From positions 187,864,375 through 187,928,374 of the forward strand of contig CM077150.1 in the NCBI GenBank assembly GCA_039583875.1: a stretch of 64,000 nt of DNA. Direction: 5' to 3'. This document shows, one piece after another, positions 43,194 to 54,912 of this stretch. The position numbers and the translations under genes were made by a program. The notes beneath the pieces were generated by a model. It was given only the letters and a program-made list of their open reading frames with translations. It made no database searches and was not told the origin of the DNA. Source of the DNA: Platanthera guangdongensis. Its lineage: Eukaryota > Streptophyta > Magnoliopsida > Asparagales > Orchidaceae. Positions within the stretch are counted from its first letter, which is position 1. Each line of letters begins with the position of its first letter.

Positions 43194-43828
43194 ATGTCCT
43201 ATGACGTTAATGTTTCCCGATTAAAATCCTTTGATTTCATGTCGAACGTTAGGAAACCAGTTTATTTACCCGTAGTGAATGAGGTCCTAGACTTGATTAG
43301 GCAACTAATGCCTACCCCAGCCTTGCCATCATACCCTAAGAATTCTAATCTTCCCCCGACTTATCTTCACACTAAGAGTGAGATATTCACCTATGATGGT
43401 TTTGGGGATCCCAAATTTTTTAGAGACTGCCTTAAGTGGGTAGAAATCTATTTTGATTGTCACGAATGGGATGACCACCAAAAGGTTAACATCGTCTGTG
43501 AGCGGTTAATAAGTCAAGCCCGCGCGTTTTGGTTAAATGAAGAACGTCGTGTTGGTAGCTATAAAATTTCTTGGCCGTACCTGCATAGCCTACTCTCGGA
43601 TCACTGTGATCCCGCCTACCTACGTACTAATAGCACCGCACCCATTAGCAAGAATAGTTTCGTCACTAGACCATATCTGCTTATAGGAGTGAACCTACGC
43701 CTCAGGATAAATCCTATCCCCATAGAGGTACTAATACCCAAAGTGTGCCTATTCCCACCTCTAGGGAACATAAGCCATTTAGACCCCAAAATTTGAACTC
43801 GAAAGAGGTTACTACTAGGGTGTCTGCT
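43194..43828 (+). pseudogene. Gypsy F gag, cut by the LTR of Tat-like G
   Basis: About 200 residues open from ATG at 43194. The capsid (Retrotrans_gag) signature is EIFTYDGFGDPKFF, WVEIYFDCHEWDD, VNIVCERLISQARAFW and KISWPYLHSLL. Near 43700-43760 the frame shifts: the expected REHKPFRPQNLNSKE reading is in another frame. At 43829 the sequence becomes the LTR end of Tat-like G (TGTTGAAACAG), so the rest of gag-pol of F lies to the right of G, outside the window. Confidence 0.82.
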
Positions 43829-44547
43829 TGTTGAAACAGAAAAACGGTCTCATATGGAGTTAACCCTCGGGGAAGGGGTGATCGCGCACCTACTTCCCTC
43901 CTGCAAGCAAAATAACAAGGGAAACACGGAAGAACTGACCAAAGGGCTCGGCGGGGAGGACCCACCACACACCTGAAAGAGCTTAGAGTGCTTCCCCTTC
44001 TTATTCAAAGGCCGAGCTAAGGTATCCTCAGAAAGCGCTTGAGAAACGGAGCAAGAGAGCACAGGAAGCATGCTTTCTGAGGTACCCCTTGGGTCCTATT
44101 TATAGATTTCTGAAAACGGCCTGCAAATAGCCAACTCCCGCTGTTTTGAACGGCTATGTGCATTCCAGATTGGCCTGCCAACAGCGTAACTCCGTTATTC
44201 TGAAAGGCTATGGACAGGCCAGTGGGGGCAAAATAGTAAAAAGTACCTCATATACCTGGGCGAGCTGAGGAGCTCGACCACCCCTGAAGGTCCTGCTCGC
44301 CTACTCTCTACCGAGCTCCATAGGGCGAGTGCGAGCTGGCTGCGGTGCTTGCCATTCGATCTGTCCTCATTAGTCGAGCTCAGCTCGACGAAGCCCGGGC
44401 TTAGCTCGGCGAATGCCGAGCTCGGTGTCGACGAATGCCGAGCTCGGCCTTTAGATTTCCCTGGCGAGCTCGCCTGCTGCCTGGGTGATCTGAATCGGCC
44501 GGTCTGGTTCCTGGCGACCCCACTCGCCGGATACAGGGTTGTACACA
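43829..44547 (-). repeat. 3' LTR of Tat-like G (outer end firm, inner end tentative)
   Basis: On the minus strand the LTR ends GTTTCAACA (43829). A TATA box (CTATAAATAGG) lies at about 44096-44106. The inner end is taken as TGTGTACAACC at 44547 because purine-rich AAAAAGAGCGAGGA precedes it, but other TG positions up to about 44590 are possible. U3 (44230-44500) is packed with CGAGCTCGGCGA-type palindromes. Confidence 0.6.
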
Positions 44548-44657
44548 ATCCTCGCTCTTTTTGTGCTTGGCAAAGCTCGGAAAGAAACATCCAACCCTAA
44601 GTGTTCGGCGAGTGCAGGGTGAACCAGAGAGAATCTTCGGGTGGGGTCCACCTGTGG

Positions 44658-44669
44658 CTATATATATAC
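44658..44669 (+). promoter_or_regulatory. TATA box of antisense gene A
   Basis: CTATATATATAC on the plus strand, 53 bases before the ATG at 44722 and just outside the LTR of G. The spacing leaves about 30 bases to a start site and a short leader. Confidence 0.6.
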
Positions 44670-44721
44670 ACTTGCATACCTGCCTGACGCTTGCCATTTC
44701 CTTTGCTCTAGCCCTGCCGAG

Positions 44722-45409
44722 ATGCCGATCCCAAAGGAGATCCAAGAGCGGCTCGCGCGGGTTCGCCAGACCTCAGCTGCTCGCGTAGCTGCCTTGACTG
44801 TGGTTCCACCCACTGTCCCGCAGGGTGACTCTGCCGAGCCCAACTCCAAGAGGGTGAAACCGTTTCCTCAAGCGGCCGAGCCCATTTATGATGACCTGAG
44901 AACCACCTTGGATCATGGGACCGACTCCTCCACTCTGCCTGCCCCTGCAAAGGGCAAGAATATTATTGTCCTCTACGACGGCCCGGACAGCCAACTTGAT
45001 GGCATGGGGGCGCCATGCCGCTAGAGTCCAGCCCGCGAGCCAAGACCATACTTGGGGAATCGCGATTCATGACTCCGGAGAACCGTCCCCGGGATCCCTC
45101 CCCTCCCTTTGGGACCTTGGGGGGTGAGCTCGCAGAAGCCTAACTCGCCGGTGCGCGCCGCTTCCCCTCAGCGAGCTGTTGTGACCACGGGGGCGGGTGT
45201 GGAAACCATCCCCATCCCGGGATTCGAGCTTCTCTCACCGGGAACGCGTGGCCCAGGGCGCTGGAAGGACCTGAGGTTTGTCCCTCCCCGCACCTCTTTG
45301 GAGATGCCGAGATCGTCAGGTAAACTTGGCCTCAGATTCTTGCCATGTGATTTTCCAGCACACCTCCCCTTGCTGATGTTTCTGTCTGCACAGCTCCCCC
45401 CAGCCAATC
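44722..45409 (+). pseudogene. Antisense gene A of Tat-like G, 5' part
   Basis: ATG at 44722 opens MPIPKEIQERLARVRQTSAA, a charged, then Pro-rich protein with KRVKPFPQAAEPIYDDLRT. The frame closes at TAG (45022) and seems to continue in a neighbouring frame (SSPRAKTILGESRFMTPENR). A GT-AG intron is likely at 45320-45393 (CAG|GTAAAC to CTGCACAG|CTCC). Sixteen bases into the next exon, at 45410, Athila-like H begins; the exon resumes at 56725. Plus strand, opposite to pol of G. I do not recognise a domain. It could be a gene carried by this clade, as an antisense gene is known in the related Grande elements. Confidence 0.5.
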
Positions 45410-47218
45410 TGATAGTACTTTTTGGAGTTAAATTTATTAGTGTATTTTCGGGTTTTTAAAGCACAAATCATGTCTTGCAAGTGCTTATATTGACCCCATT
45501 TTGTAAATATTATTGTCACTAATGTGTTTTCTGCTTTTTGCAGGTTTGCACGGCTTTCAGCAAACTTTTGTTGTGACACGCCCCCCTAACACGCCCTACC
45601 AGGGCGTGTAGCCCAGAGGAATGAAGCAACAGGTCCGAAAATGCATTTCTTGGAAACTCAGTGAACACGCCCTCTGTCACGCCCGTGTCATGCCAGACAC
45701 GGGCGTGTTCAAGAGGCGTGTCCCCTGATCCCGAGAAATCGCCACATCAAGCTTTTTTTCCCGCTCCACCGTCGCACCGAAATGGTCACGCCCCCCTAAC
45801 ACGCCCTGGTCGGACGTGACATATGGGCGTGTAACCCAACTACTACGCCTGTCACCTCCAGCAGTAAATTGCAGCCAAAAAAGTCGCACCGAAATGGTCA
45901 CGCCTCCCCTGACACGCCCTGGTCGGGCGTGACATATGGGCGTGTAACCCAACTACTACTCCCGTCACCTCCAACATTCAATTTCAGCCCAAAAAGTCGC
46001 ACCGAACGTGCCACGCCCCAGGTACACGCCTGACCCGGGCGTGTCAGGGGGGGCGTGACCCAACCCAAAAAAAATTCTATAAATTGAGCCCTTCTCCTAG
46101 GGTTCAGGGCATCTTTTGGGCTGAGAGGGGAGGTGCTGCCCCTTTGTTTCTTGTTCTTTTTCATGCTTTATCTCTCTCTCTCTCTCTCTCTCTTTCTCAT
46201 GCTAAGTTAGTTTAGTTTAATGCTAATTTAGTTTAGGCTTTTGTAATAGCTCTTGTAATTGCTCTAGTTGCTAATGATAGGGCCAGAATAGGATTTTCAA
46301 TTCCATGCAATTATAATTTTCTTTCCAAGTGTAGCTCTCTTTAATCTTAATAAAAGTGTGATTTTCTCTTCTCTTTAGCATTTTGTGTCTTTATGCTTTA
46401 CTACTCATCCCCCCTCTTCCACCTTACCATGATTAACTAATCCTCCTTGTACTCGATCTTGATGATCTAAGGTTCGAGTGATTAAGTTATGATGTTTTGA
46501 ATCTCACCTTTTCTTTTTAGGGTTTAGCATTGAATTACTCTTGATTTATCCCGGGTTGGAGGTATATCATTCGATATATACTCTCCACCTTTGCTTTCAT
46601 TCCTGGCTAGCCGAGAGGCCGACGGTTTGAAGTGAGCACTCAAGAGTACAGGGAGTTGTACGCACCCCTCGAGAGAGGCAGACGTCCAAATCTCCCGGAT
46701 TGGAGTAAAATCCAATAGTGGGGTTCACCGCGTAAAGCGAGTTTTTAGGCCTCCGATTTAGGCGAAAGTCGGTCGCACCTTCCTAAACTCAGGTGGGCAC
46801 GTCTTCGAGAGAAGCATGTTCATATTTATGGAACTTCCACGGTCAAGGACCTTTACCCTATTAAGCTTAAGTTTATTTATCACTTTTTTTAATCGACTCT
46901 TGCCAAGGTTATTCTCGATCGAGTGCTCTTTATCATCGTCTTAACCCCACGTTGTAATCGTTTTAATAGCTCTCTATTTAACCGCATACTTTTCTCTCTT
47001 TAGCGTAATACTTATCTTCTTAATCGCATTTTAGCATTCTCTTAAACCCAAAACCAATCTTTGATAAAATAATAGCCGTCGTGTGAGTAGATTTACTCAG
47101 CAATTCCCGGATTTAAATACGACACTTGTGTCCCCTTACTACAGTCCGATAGGTATGCTTGCGTAGTTGGATTGCTAGTTCGGCTGCTCGCTTTTCGTAA
47201 ACGTTGGCCGGGCCATCA
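45410..47218 (+). repeat. 5' LTR of Athila-like H
   Basis: TGATAGTACTT to GGGCCATCA. TATA box TCTATAAA is at 46077-46084. U3 contains 113-bp repeats, and a (TC)n run lies at 46169-46193. The terminal TGAT...ATCA bases are complementary. Confidence 0.95.
45771..46055. repeat. 113-bp tandem repeats with CACGCC/GGCGTG palindromes in U3
   Basis: Units beginning GTCGCACCGAA start at 45771, 45883 and 45996 (the last partial). Each contains GACACGCCCTGGTCGGGCGTG-like dyads, one arm CACGCCC and one GGGCGTG. The 3' LTR has the same array at 55288, 55401 and 55514. The array ends just before the TATA box. Confidence 0.9.
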
Positions 47219-47224
47219 AGTTTT

Positions 47225-47242
47225 TGGCGCCGTTGTCGGGGA
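47225..47242 (+). other. Primer binding site of Athila-like H
   Basis: TGGCGCCGTTGTCGGGGA, six bases after the LTR. It differs by one base from the TGGCGCCGTTGCCGGGG site usual in Athila elements, which is assigned to tRNA-Asp. Confidence 0.92.
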
Positions 47243-47716
47243 GCAACGCTCGTTGATAAATTGAAGACACGAATCTATTAGTTTTATCATTTCTCTTCCT
47301 TGCCCTCCTTCTTTAAATTGTTTTTAAATCAAAAAAAAATTTACTTAGCGCTCATAATAGAAACCCACTCCATAATTTTTCTACGCCACCTAAATCTCTT
47401 GAAAAGGGCAAAGCGGTTTTAAGTGCCGCTATCTTGTTTAGTACCTTGCGAACCCTTCACCGGGTAGCCCTTGGGAAGTTCAGGAGTTCAACTTTAAAAA
47501 AATTTTATTTCAAAAAAAATTAGCAACTCTTTTTCTTCTAGTTTATTTTATTTCTCTTTCTCCTCTTCTCTTCTTTTAGTGCATGACCCGCGGGAGTCCG
47601 TCGGTTATTTTGGACCCGGACCACGAAATTGAGCGTACTCTTCGGAGAAGATCGCGATTTCAAGGTCCTACTATCCAAGTGCCGTTGAGGATTCCGAGTC
47701 ATTTTCCACTTTAAGA

Positions 47717-48484
47717 ATGGAAGAACCCAACGTGGAGGAAGCCGTGCAAAGGCCTAAGTCTTATTATGCACGGCCGAATCTCGAGGGTACTGAATCTAGC
47801 ATAGTTCTCCCTACGATAGCAAATAATAACTTCGAACTGAAGACTAACATAATTCAAATGGTGCAGCAGTATGTGCAATTTGACGGACTTCAAGATGAAG
47901 ATCCGAACGCACACATTGCAAGATTTCTTGAGATTTGTGACACATTTAAGATTAATGGTGTCACAAATGATGCTATTAGGCTAAAATTATTTCTCTTCTC
48001 TCTTATAACTAAGTCTAAGCAGTGGCTGAACACTCTACCTAAAAATAGCATCACAACTTGGACGCAATTAACTGAAAATTTTTTGGCGAAGTATTTTCCG
48101 CCTGCTAAAACTGCAAAACTTAGGAACGATATTTCTGCTTTTGGACAAATCGACTCTGAAACCTTATATGAAACCTGGGAAAGATTTAAAAAATTATTAA
48201 CACGATGTCCACATCACTCTCTTCCTGTATAGTTGCAGGTGCAGACGTTTTATAATGGGCTAAATCAAAGCACGAAACAAATGATAGACGCAGCTTCTGG
48301 CGGTACTTTAAACCATAAGACCTCGGAAGCAGCTCTTGAGCTTTTTGAGGACATGGCCATGAACACTTACCAGTGGAATGTGCCTAGGTCCCGCCCCAAC
48401 AAACCTGCAGGCATCTTTGAAGTGGACAACGTCTCCCAGCTCGCTTTGCAAGTTGAAATATTAAGCAAAAAATTACGGAGATGA
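47717..48484 (+). pseudogene. Athila-like H gag, N-terminal part
   Basis: From ATG 47717: MVQQYVQFDGLQDEDPNAHI, ARFLEICDTFKINGVTNDAI, LKLFLFSLITKSKQWLNTL, ITTWTQLTENFLAKYFPP and YETWERFKKLLTRCPHH are the Athila capsid landmarks. TAG at 48230-48232 interrupts a place where Trp or Gln usually stands; the same frame continues VQTFYNGLNQSTKQMIDAAS to 48484. It overlaps the next frame by the ATGA at 48481. Confidence 0.93.
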
Positions 48485-50055
48485 CTACTGCCTTCGCCCC
48501 TCAGGTATGGGAATCTGCAGCTCCTGCTCCAGAACATTTGGATTATGTCAATAATTTGCCTAAAAATACTTTTAATAATTTTTCTGCTGCGAATTTTCAT
48601 CTGCCTGGTTTTAATTTTGCGAATAGTTATAATCCTGCTTTAAGAAATCACCCTAATTTTTCATGGAGTAATCCATCGAACGCAGTGCGCCCGCCACCAC
48701 AAGTTGATTATTCTGCACCACCATCACCTACTCAAAGTTTTCCAAAACCTCCAAGTTTGGAGGAAATGTTTTCAAAATACATGAATCTTAATGACGCTAC
48801 GATAAGAACGGTAACTGGAAGCGTTAAAAATTTAGAAAATCAAGTAGGACAGCTCGCTAAAATAATTTCTGAGCGACCCGCAGGGTCTCTTCCTTCCAAT
48901 ACCGAGCCCAACCCGAGAGAGCAAGCGAAAGCTATAACTCTTCGGAGTGGGAAGAAAGTTCCTGGTATGGTAAGTGAAGAGCCCGAGGAAAGCTCCGCTC
49001 CCGCTTTAAAAAATCAAAACTCCGCTCCCGTTTTAAAAATTCCACCCTCTACTGAAGAAGTTATCACCCCTGTTTTAGAAAAAGAACTCACTCCACAACC
49101 CACCTTTAAAAATAATTCATCCCCGGCATACCCTTCCGAACTTAATAAACAATGTCAGGACGATCAGTACACCCGTTTCTTAGAAATGTTTAAACAAATG
49201 CACATAAATCTGCCTTTCCACAAAGCCATATCCCAGATGTCGAAGTACGCTAAGTACCTTAAGGACCTCCTGACCAACAAGAAAAAGTTAGAGAACCTTT
49301 CACATGTCACGTTAAATGTCGAGTGCTCGACGGTCTTGACAAACTGTTTACCAAAGAAAATCAGTGACCCGGGTAGTTTTTCTATCCCGTGTGTCTTTGG
49401 TGATCTTTTTGTCAAGCACGCATTAGCCGACCTAGGTGCGAGTATTAATCTGATGCCCCTCTCGTTGTTTAAAAAGTTAGGAATTGGTAGTCTCAACCCC
49501 ACACGCATGAGTATCCAGCTCGCCGACAGATTAGTCAAATACCCGTTAGGTATAGTGGAGGGCGTCCTAGTCAAAGTCGACAAGTTCATCTTCCCGGTGG
49601 ACTTTGTCATATTGGACATCGAAGAAGACATCGAGGTTCCCCTGATACTTGGCCGACCCTTCCTTGCCACCTCCCGAGCTATCATTGACGTAAGCAATGG
49701 TAAGCTCTTCCTTCGAGTAGGCGACGACGAAGTAACTTTCTCTATCACCCCCTCGATGAAGAACACCCTAGCCAATGATGACTCTTGTTTTTTCATAGAT
49801 GCAGTAAGTGAAGAATCCTCCTCTCACCTCTCTGATTTTGAAAAAGAATTTTTTGATTTTTGTTCCTCTCCTACTCCTCCAACTGAATCTCTACACCTAA
49901 GTGAAGAATCCTCCTGTCATCTTTCTGATTTTGAAAAAGAATTTTCTGATTTTTGTTCCTCTTCTACTCTTCCAACTAAATCGCTGCAAGAAGCCGCCTT
50001 GGCCGCTTGCCCCGCCCCTTTTAATTTTACACATAAAAAGTCTACGAGGACATAG
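48481..50055 (+). pseudogene. Athila-like H gag C-terminal region and protease
   Basis: 524 residues in a frame different from the gag start, so at least one frameshift separates them. Gag continuation: Asn/Pro-rich, PSLEEMFSKYMN, NLENQVGQLAKII and REQAKAITLRSGKKV. The protease region follows with ADLGASINLMPLSLFKKLG (Athila-type active site DLGA), VDFVILDIEEDIEVPLILGR and PFLATSRAIIDV. Near the end a 93-bp in-frame duplication (49806 and 49899) repeats SEESSxHLSDFEKEF. Confidence 0.92.
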
Positions 50056-50084
50056 TTTTTGAAAAAGAACGGATTTCTAAAACC

Positions 50085-51190
50085 TCGTATGATGTCCCCC
50101 CTACCCTGGAACTGAAAGAACTACCAGAGCATCTTAGATACGATTTCTTAGAAAAGGACTCCAAGCTGACCGTCATAGTCTCGGCCTACCTCACGGATGC
50201 ACAAAATGATAAACTTCTTTCAATTTTACAAAAATATCGCTGAGCTATTGCTTGGCAGATATCTGATATCAAGGGCATAAGCCCATCTTTCTGCACTCAC
50301 AAGATCTTAATGGAAGATAATTCACATAACTCTATACAACCTCAGCGCCGTATAAACCCTAACATGAAAGAAGTAGTTAAGGGCGAGGTTATGAAATTGT
50401 TAGACGCAGGAATTATCTATCCTATATCAGACAGTAAGTGGGTTAGCCCAGTCCAGGTAGTACCAAAGAAGGGAGGGATAACAGTAGTAAGTAATGAAAA
50501 TAATGAATTAATCCCGACACGGATGGTGACCGGATGGCGAATGTGCATAGATTACCGTAAGTTAAATGACGCCACCCGCAAGGATCATTTTCCCTTGCCG
50601 TTCATCGACCAGATTTTAGAACGACTTTCCGGCCATAGCTTTTATTGTTTTCTCGATGACCTCTCGGGGTATTTTCAAATCCCCATCTCTCCCGAGGACG
50701 AGGAAGAATACTACGTTTAATTGTCCCTTCGGTACCTTCGCCTACCGAAGAATTCCATTTGGATTGTTCAATGCGCCAGCTACATTCCAACGATGTATGC
50801 TCGCTATCTTTGACAAGTACGTAGAAGGCATTATAGAGGTTTTCATGAATGATTTCTCCGTGTTCAGTGACGCATTCGATAGTTGTTTAGCGAACCTCGA
50901 AAAAGTCTTAGAACGATGAGAAGAAACTAACCTTGCCCTAAATTGGGAAAAATGTCATTTTATGGTGAGGGAAGGGTTAGTTTTGGGCCATAAAATTTCT
51001 GCAAGAGGTATTGAAGTAGACGTTGCTAAGATAGAAGTTATCGAGAAGCTGCCGCCACCTACAAACATAAAAGCTATAAGAAGTTTCCTAGGTCACGCGG
51101 GTTTCTACCGCCGCTTCATAAAGGATTTTTCCAAGATCACCAAAGCCCCTTACCCATCTCTTAGAAAAAGACGCCCCATTCATCTTTGAC
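50085..51190 (+). pseudogene. Athila-like H reverse transcriptase, mutated active site
   Basis: Pre-RT sequence (ELKELPEHLRYDFL..., ISDIKGISPSFCTHKILMED) is in frame with the RT start; TGA at 50241-50243 interrupts it. RT blocks: QRRINPNMKEVVKGEVMKLL, PISDSKWVSPVQVVPKKGG, RMCIDYRKLNDATRKDHFP and FCFLDDLSGYFQIPI-like. A frameshift near 50700 leads to FNCPFGTFAYRRIPFGLFN and EVFMNDFSVFSD, where the first Asp of the catalytic pair is Asn. Then LALNWEKCHFMVREGLVLGH and [17 protein letters not shown]. Confidence 0.93.
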
Positions 51191-51898
51191 GACCTTTGCC
51201 TAGCTGCCTTTAATTTAATAAAAGAAAAATTAATTAATGCCCCAATCATGATAGCTCCGGTGTGGGACTCTCCATTTGAGATAATGTGCGATGTGAGTAG
51301 CTATGCGGTAGGAGTCGTATTAGGTCAACGCATATCTAAAAACTTCCACCCCCTCTATTACGCTAGCAAAACACTCACATCTGCACAGGAAAATTACACC
51401 ACAACCGAGAAGGAGCTCCTAGCTGTAGTATTCGCTTTTGATAAATTCCGCCCTTATATTACACTTTCCAAAATTATTGTTTTTACGGACCACTCGACCC
51501 TCAAATATCTCCTTTCTAAAACAGATGCCAAGCCGCGCTTGATACGCTGGGTCTTACTCCTCCAGGAGTTTGACTTAGAGATCCGGGATAAGCGAGGAGC
51601 CGAGAACTTGGCCGCCGACCATCTCTCGCGCCTAGATAATCCCTTTATAGAAAAATTAGATGAAAAATCTTTTAACGATTATTTTTCCGATGAGAAGCTG
51701 TTTTCGATCAACACATCTACTTCTCCTTGGTTTGCACGCATCGCCAACTATCTAGTTGCCCGGGTTCTCCCAAAAGAGTTCTCGTCTCAGCAAAAGAAGA
51801 AATTGTTTTCTGAGTTGAAGAACTACTTTTGGGAGGACCCACATCTCTTCCGAGTCTGTGCAGAACAAGTGATAAGGAGGTGTGTTTCTTATGAATAA
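51191..51898 (+). pseudogene. Athila-like H RNase H and connection domain
   Basis: [20 protein letters not shown] (first catalytic Asp kept), [64 protein letters not shown]. The C-terminal part leads into the integrase zinc finger ([20 protein letters not shown]). It ends at TAA (51896-51898), where integrase normally continues. Confidence 0.92.
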
Positions 51899-52972
51899 GG
51901 TTTGGACATTATTAAGCATTTGCATGAAGGACCGGCAGGTGGACACTATCAAGCTGCTCGCACCGCTCACAAAGTGCTAAGCGCGGGTTTTTACTGGCCT
52001 AGCCTGTTTAAAGACGCGCATGCCTTTGTGAGTAGGTGTGATAGTTGCCAACGGTCAGGTAATATTTCTAATAAAAAGGAAATGCCGCAAAATTACTTCC
52101 TAGAGTGCGAAGTTTTCGACCTCTGGGGAATTGATTTTGTTGGCCCTTTTCCTTCTAGCTTCGGGAATAAGTATATTTTAGTTGCCGTTGATTATGTTTC
52201 GTGATGGGCCGAGGCCAAAGCTCTTCCTACGAACGATGTTCAAGTCGTAGTTACTTTCTTAAAAAATTTATTTTCTCGATTCGGTACGCCGCGCGCCATC
52301 GTTACTGATAGGAGTTCCCATTTCTGTAACGCACAGTTTTCGAAAATCCTTAGTAAATATGGCGTTACTCATAAGCTTTCCACTGCCTACCACCCCCAAA
52401 CTAACGGACAAGTCGAAGTAGTGAATAGATAATTAAAAAGAATTTTAGAAAAGACTGTTTCCACATCTCGAAAAGACTGGTCAGCCAAGTTAGATGATGC
52501 TCTATGGGCCTACCGAACAGCGTACAAAACTGCCCTCGGATGTACGCCATATCAGTTGGTTTATGGAAAATCGTGCCATTTACCCGTAGAATTAGAACAC
52601 CGTGCTTTTTGGGCCTTAAGATTTTTAAACCTCAATCCCCACTCTGTCGGCAATTTTAAAAAATTTCAACTTAACGAACTCGACGAGTGGCGCTCTTACG
52701 CGTATGACAATAACAAACTTTATAAAGAGCGGACGAAGCGTTTACACGATAAAAACCTGAGGCACCCAAAAACCTTTATGTCGGGCAACCAATACTTTTA
52801 TATAACTCCCGTTTACGATTATTTCTGGGCAAGTTAAAATCGCGATGGTCTGGACCGTTTACTGTTAAAGAAGTTTATCTGTATGGCACGATTTTAATTT
52901 CACATCCTGATAAGGGTGAATTCAAAGTAAATGGGTGTCCAAACTGTATTAATTATCTTCTGCACGAACTTT
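51899..52972 (+). pseudogene. Athila-like H integrase, interrupted
   Basis: The HHCC zinc finger is visible: [20 protein letters not shown] and [10 protein letters not shown]. Catalytic core: [15 protein letters not shown] (Asp), [11 protein letters not shown] (Asp; the usual GG is RS), [13 protein letters not shown] (Glu). TGA at 52202-52204 and TAA near 52431 break it. The region [20 protein letters not shown] and [20 protein letters not shown] follows. The C-terminal [11 protein letters not shown] motif is in a shifted frame from about 52828 to 52972. Confidence 0.92.
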
Positions 52973-54898
52973 AAACTCACTGGACATCATTTATTTACAT
53001 GCTATTTTGGACAAATAAACTTTTGGACAATATTCTTTTGGTCGAGCTCAAACGACCTTTATAAACAAAGGACACTCTTGGGAGTCACCCCAGGTTATCT
53101 TTTTCTGTTTTCTTTATTTTACAATTTTTGCCCCGGATGGCTCCGACAAGCTAAAACTTCTGTGATCGTCTGATCCAACGGTGCTGATTCCATGACGAAG
53201 TCCAAAGAAGACGTTTCATGAAGATCCAAAGCGCTAGCATGGGGGAGTTACATCACTCAGCTTTCGCAGCAAATAAATCCGGGGAAGTACCTGTTTTTCA
53301 ATTTTGTGTTTCAATTCTGTACTTTAATTTTCTCTCTCTCTCTCTAACCTCCTTCTCCATTAAGGACAATATTCATTTTAAGCTTGGGGGAGGACTTCCT
53401 CCTTTTTGCTATTTGTGAATATCTTTTACTTTTTGTGAATATTTTTCAGACATCCTAAAAAAAATAAACAACAAAAAAAAGGAAAATACCTCCAAAATAC
53501 AAAAAAAGTGAATATTTCAAAATAGAAAAAAATATATATATTATAATAATTTATGCATTTTGGTATTTCAATAGTACCCCATGTTTGTGTTTTGTTTTTC
53601 TCAAAATTCATTATAAACAACTTAGTTAATCATAAATTTTCTAATCATTTTTTTAATTACGTTTCACAAGTAAAATGTTGACCATGCTGTGTTTTTAATT
53701 CACGGTAGCATGTAAGGTGAAATATTTTTTCTAAAACTTGCATTTCTATTATGGTTTTTCGTTATTTATTTTCTTTACTTTCTCAAAAATTCATCATCCA
53801 CTATTTTCCTTTTCGTTTTTAAATAATTTTTGCAAAGTCAACTTTTCAATAGCGTAGTAGATATGAACGATCCAAGTCACCTATTATTTCTATTTTCAAG
53901 ATAATTTCATCAATCTTCTTTTTATCTAGAACTTGCTTTTTGAAAATTTTCAAATCAATGTTTTAAATAAATTTAAAAGCGTGAAAATGATTTAGCCCGT
54001 TTTTATTTTCATTGTAGCTTTCCTGCCAACCTAAAAATTTTCACCACTAGTTAGCCGCATTTGAGCTTTTTTTCCAATTTCATTTGATAACTCCACTTAT
54101 CATATCATCTTCACACAAGCCAAATTTCCAACCTATCTAATCACGCTAACCTTTTTGAGTTTCATAAATATATTTTCTTGATTATGATAGAATATTTTGT
54201 GTTATTTTTGAAAAGTTTTCTAAAAAATTGAAAAAAGTATGCTCAAAAGAAATGTTTATTTTCATTTGGCCAATTCAAAATGAAAAATAAAAATATTTAT
54301 GGCCTTTGTGTTGAAAAAAAAGAACAAAAAATGGAAAAGAAAAGAAAAAAAGAAAGAAAAAAATATATGTTTTGTTTAAAATGAAATTTTTTGAAACTCT
54401 TTGTTTTGGTTTAGTGTGATTTTAAAAGCCTCCGTGTTTATCTTTGAATTCCACTCCTATTCATAATACTAAACCAAATATTTTGGTTCTATTAAATCCT
54501 TTTGATTCACGCCTTTTAAATTTTATTTAACAACTAAGAAAAGAAGAAAAGTAAATCAGTTTTAGTTTTGGATTTAAACTTAGATTTTTGTTATTTAATT
54601 GATATAATTATAATACGTTACTTGGATCTAGTAATAACTCAATGCATTTTTTTCATTTTCGTTGCTTTACTTAAATCTATTTAAAGAATTCCGTCAAAAT
54701 TTTGGATGATTTATTTTCGATTAAGTAAAGTTATAAAAGTTAAACCATACCTAAATAATTATTTTAGATTCACGTTTCACCTTTTCCCTACTTAGAATTT
54801 CGCATAGTACTTGTGTAGGCATAATTAGAAATTTTTGATTAGTCTTATTTTATGTTTATCTAGTTTTTATATTTTTGCTTAGGGACAAGCAAAGCTTA
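52973..54898 (+). other. AT-rich tail of Athila-like H, no env frame
   Basis: About 1.9 kb of AT-rich sequence without a coding frame of note. At 53379-53394 TTAAGCTTGGGGGAGG is an internal polypurine-tract-like sequence, closely matching the real PPT at 54896-54912. The frame at 53218-53418 is short and unrecognised. Confidence 0.75.
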
Positions 54899-54912
54899 AG
54901 CTTGGGGAAATT
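54896..54912 (+). other. Polypurine tract of Athila-like H
   Basis: TTAAGCTTGGGGAAATT immediately before the 3' LTR start TGATAATACT. Confidence 0.85.

Noticed and set aside
52931..53418. Env-like frames after the Athila-like integrase
   Set aside because: The frame at 52931 overlaps the shifted integrase tail, and that at 53218 is short, with no signal peptide plus transmembrane pattern.
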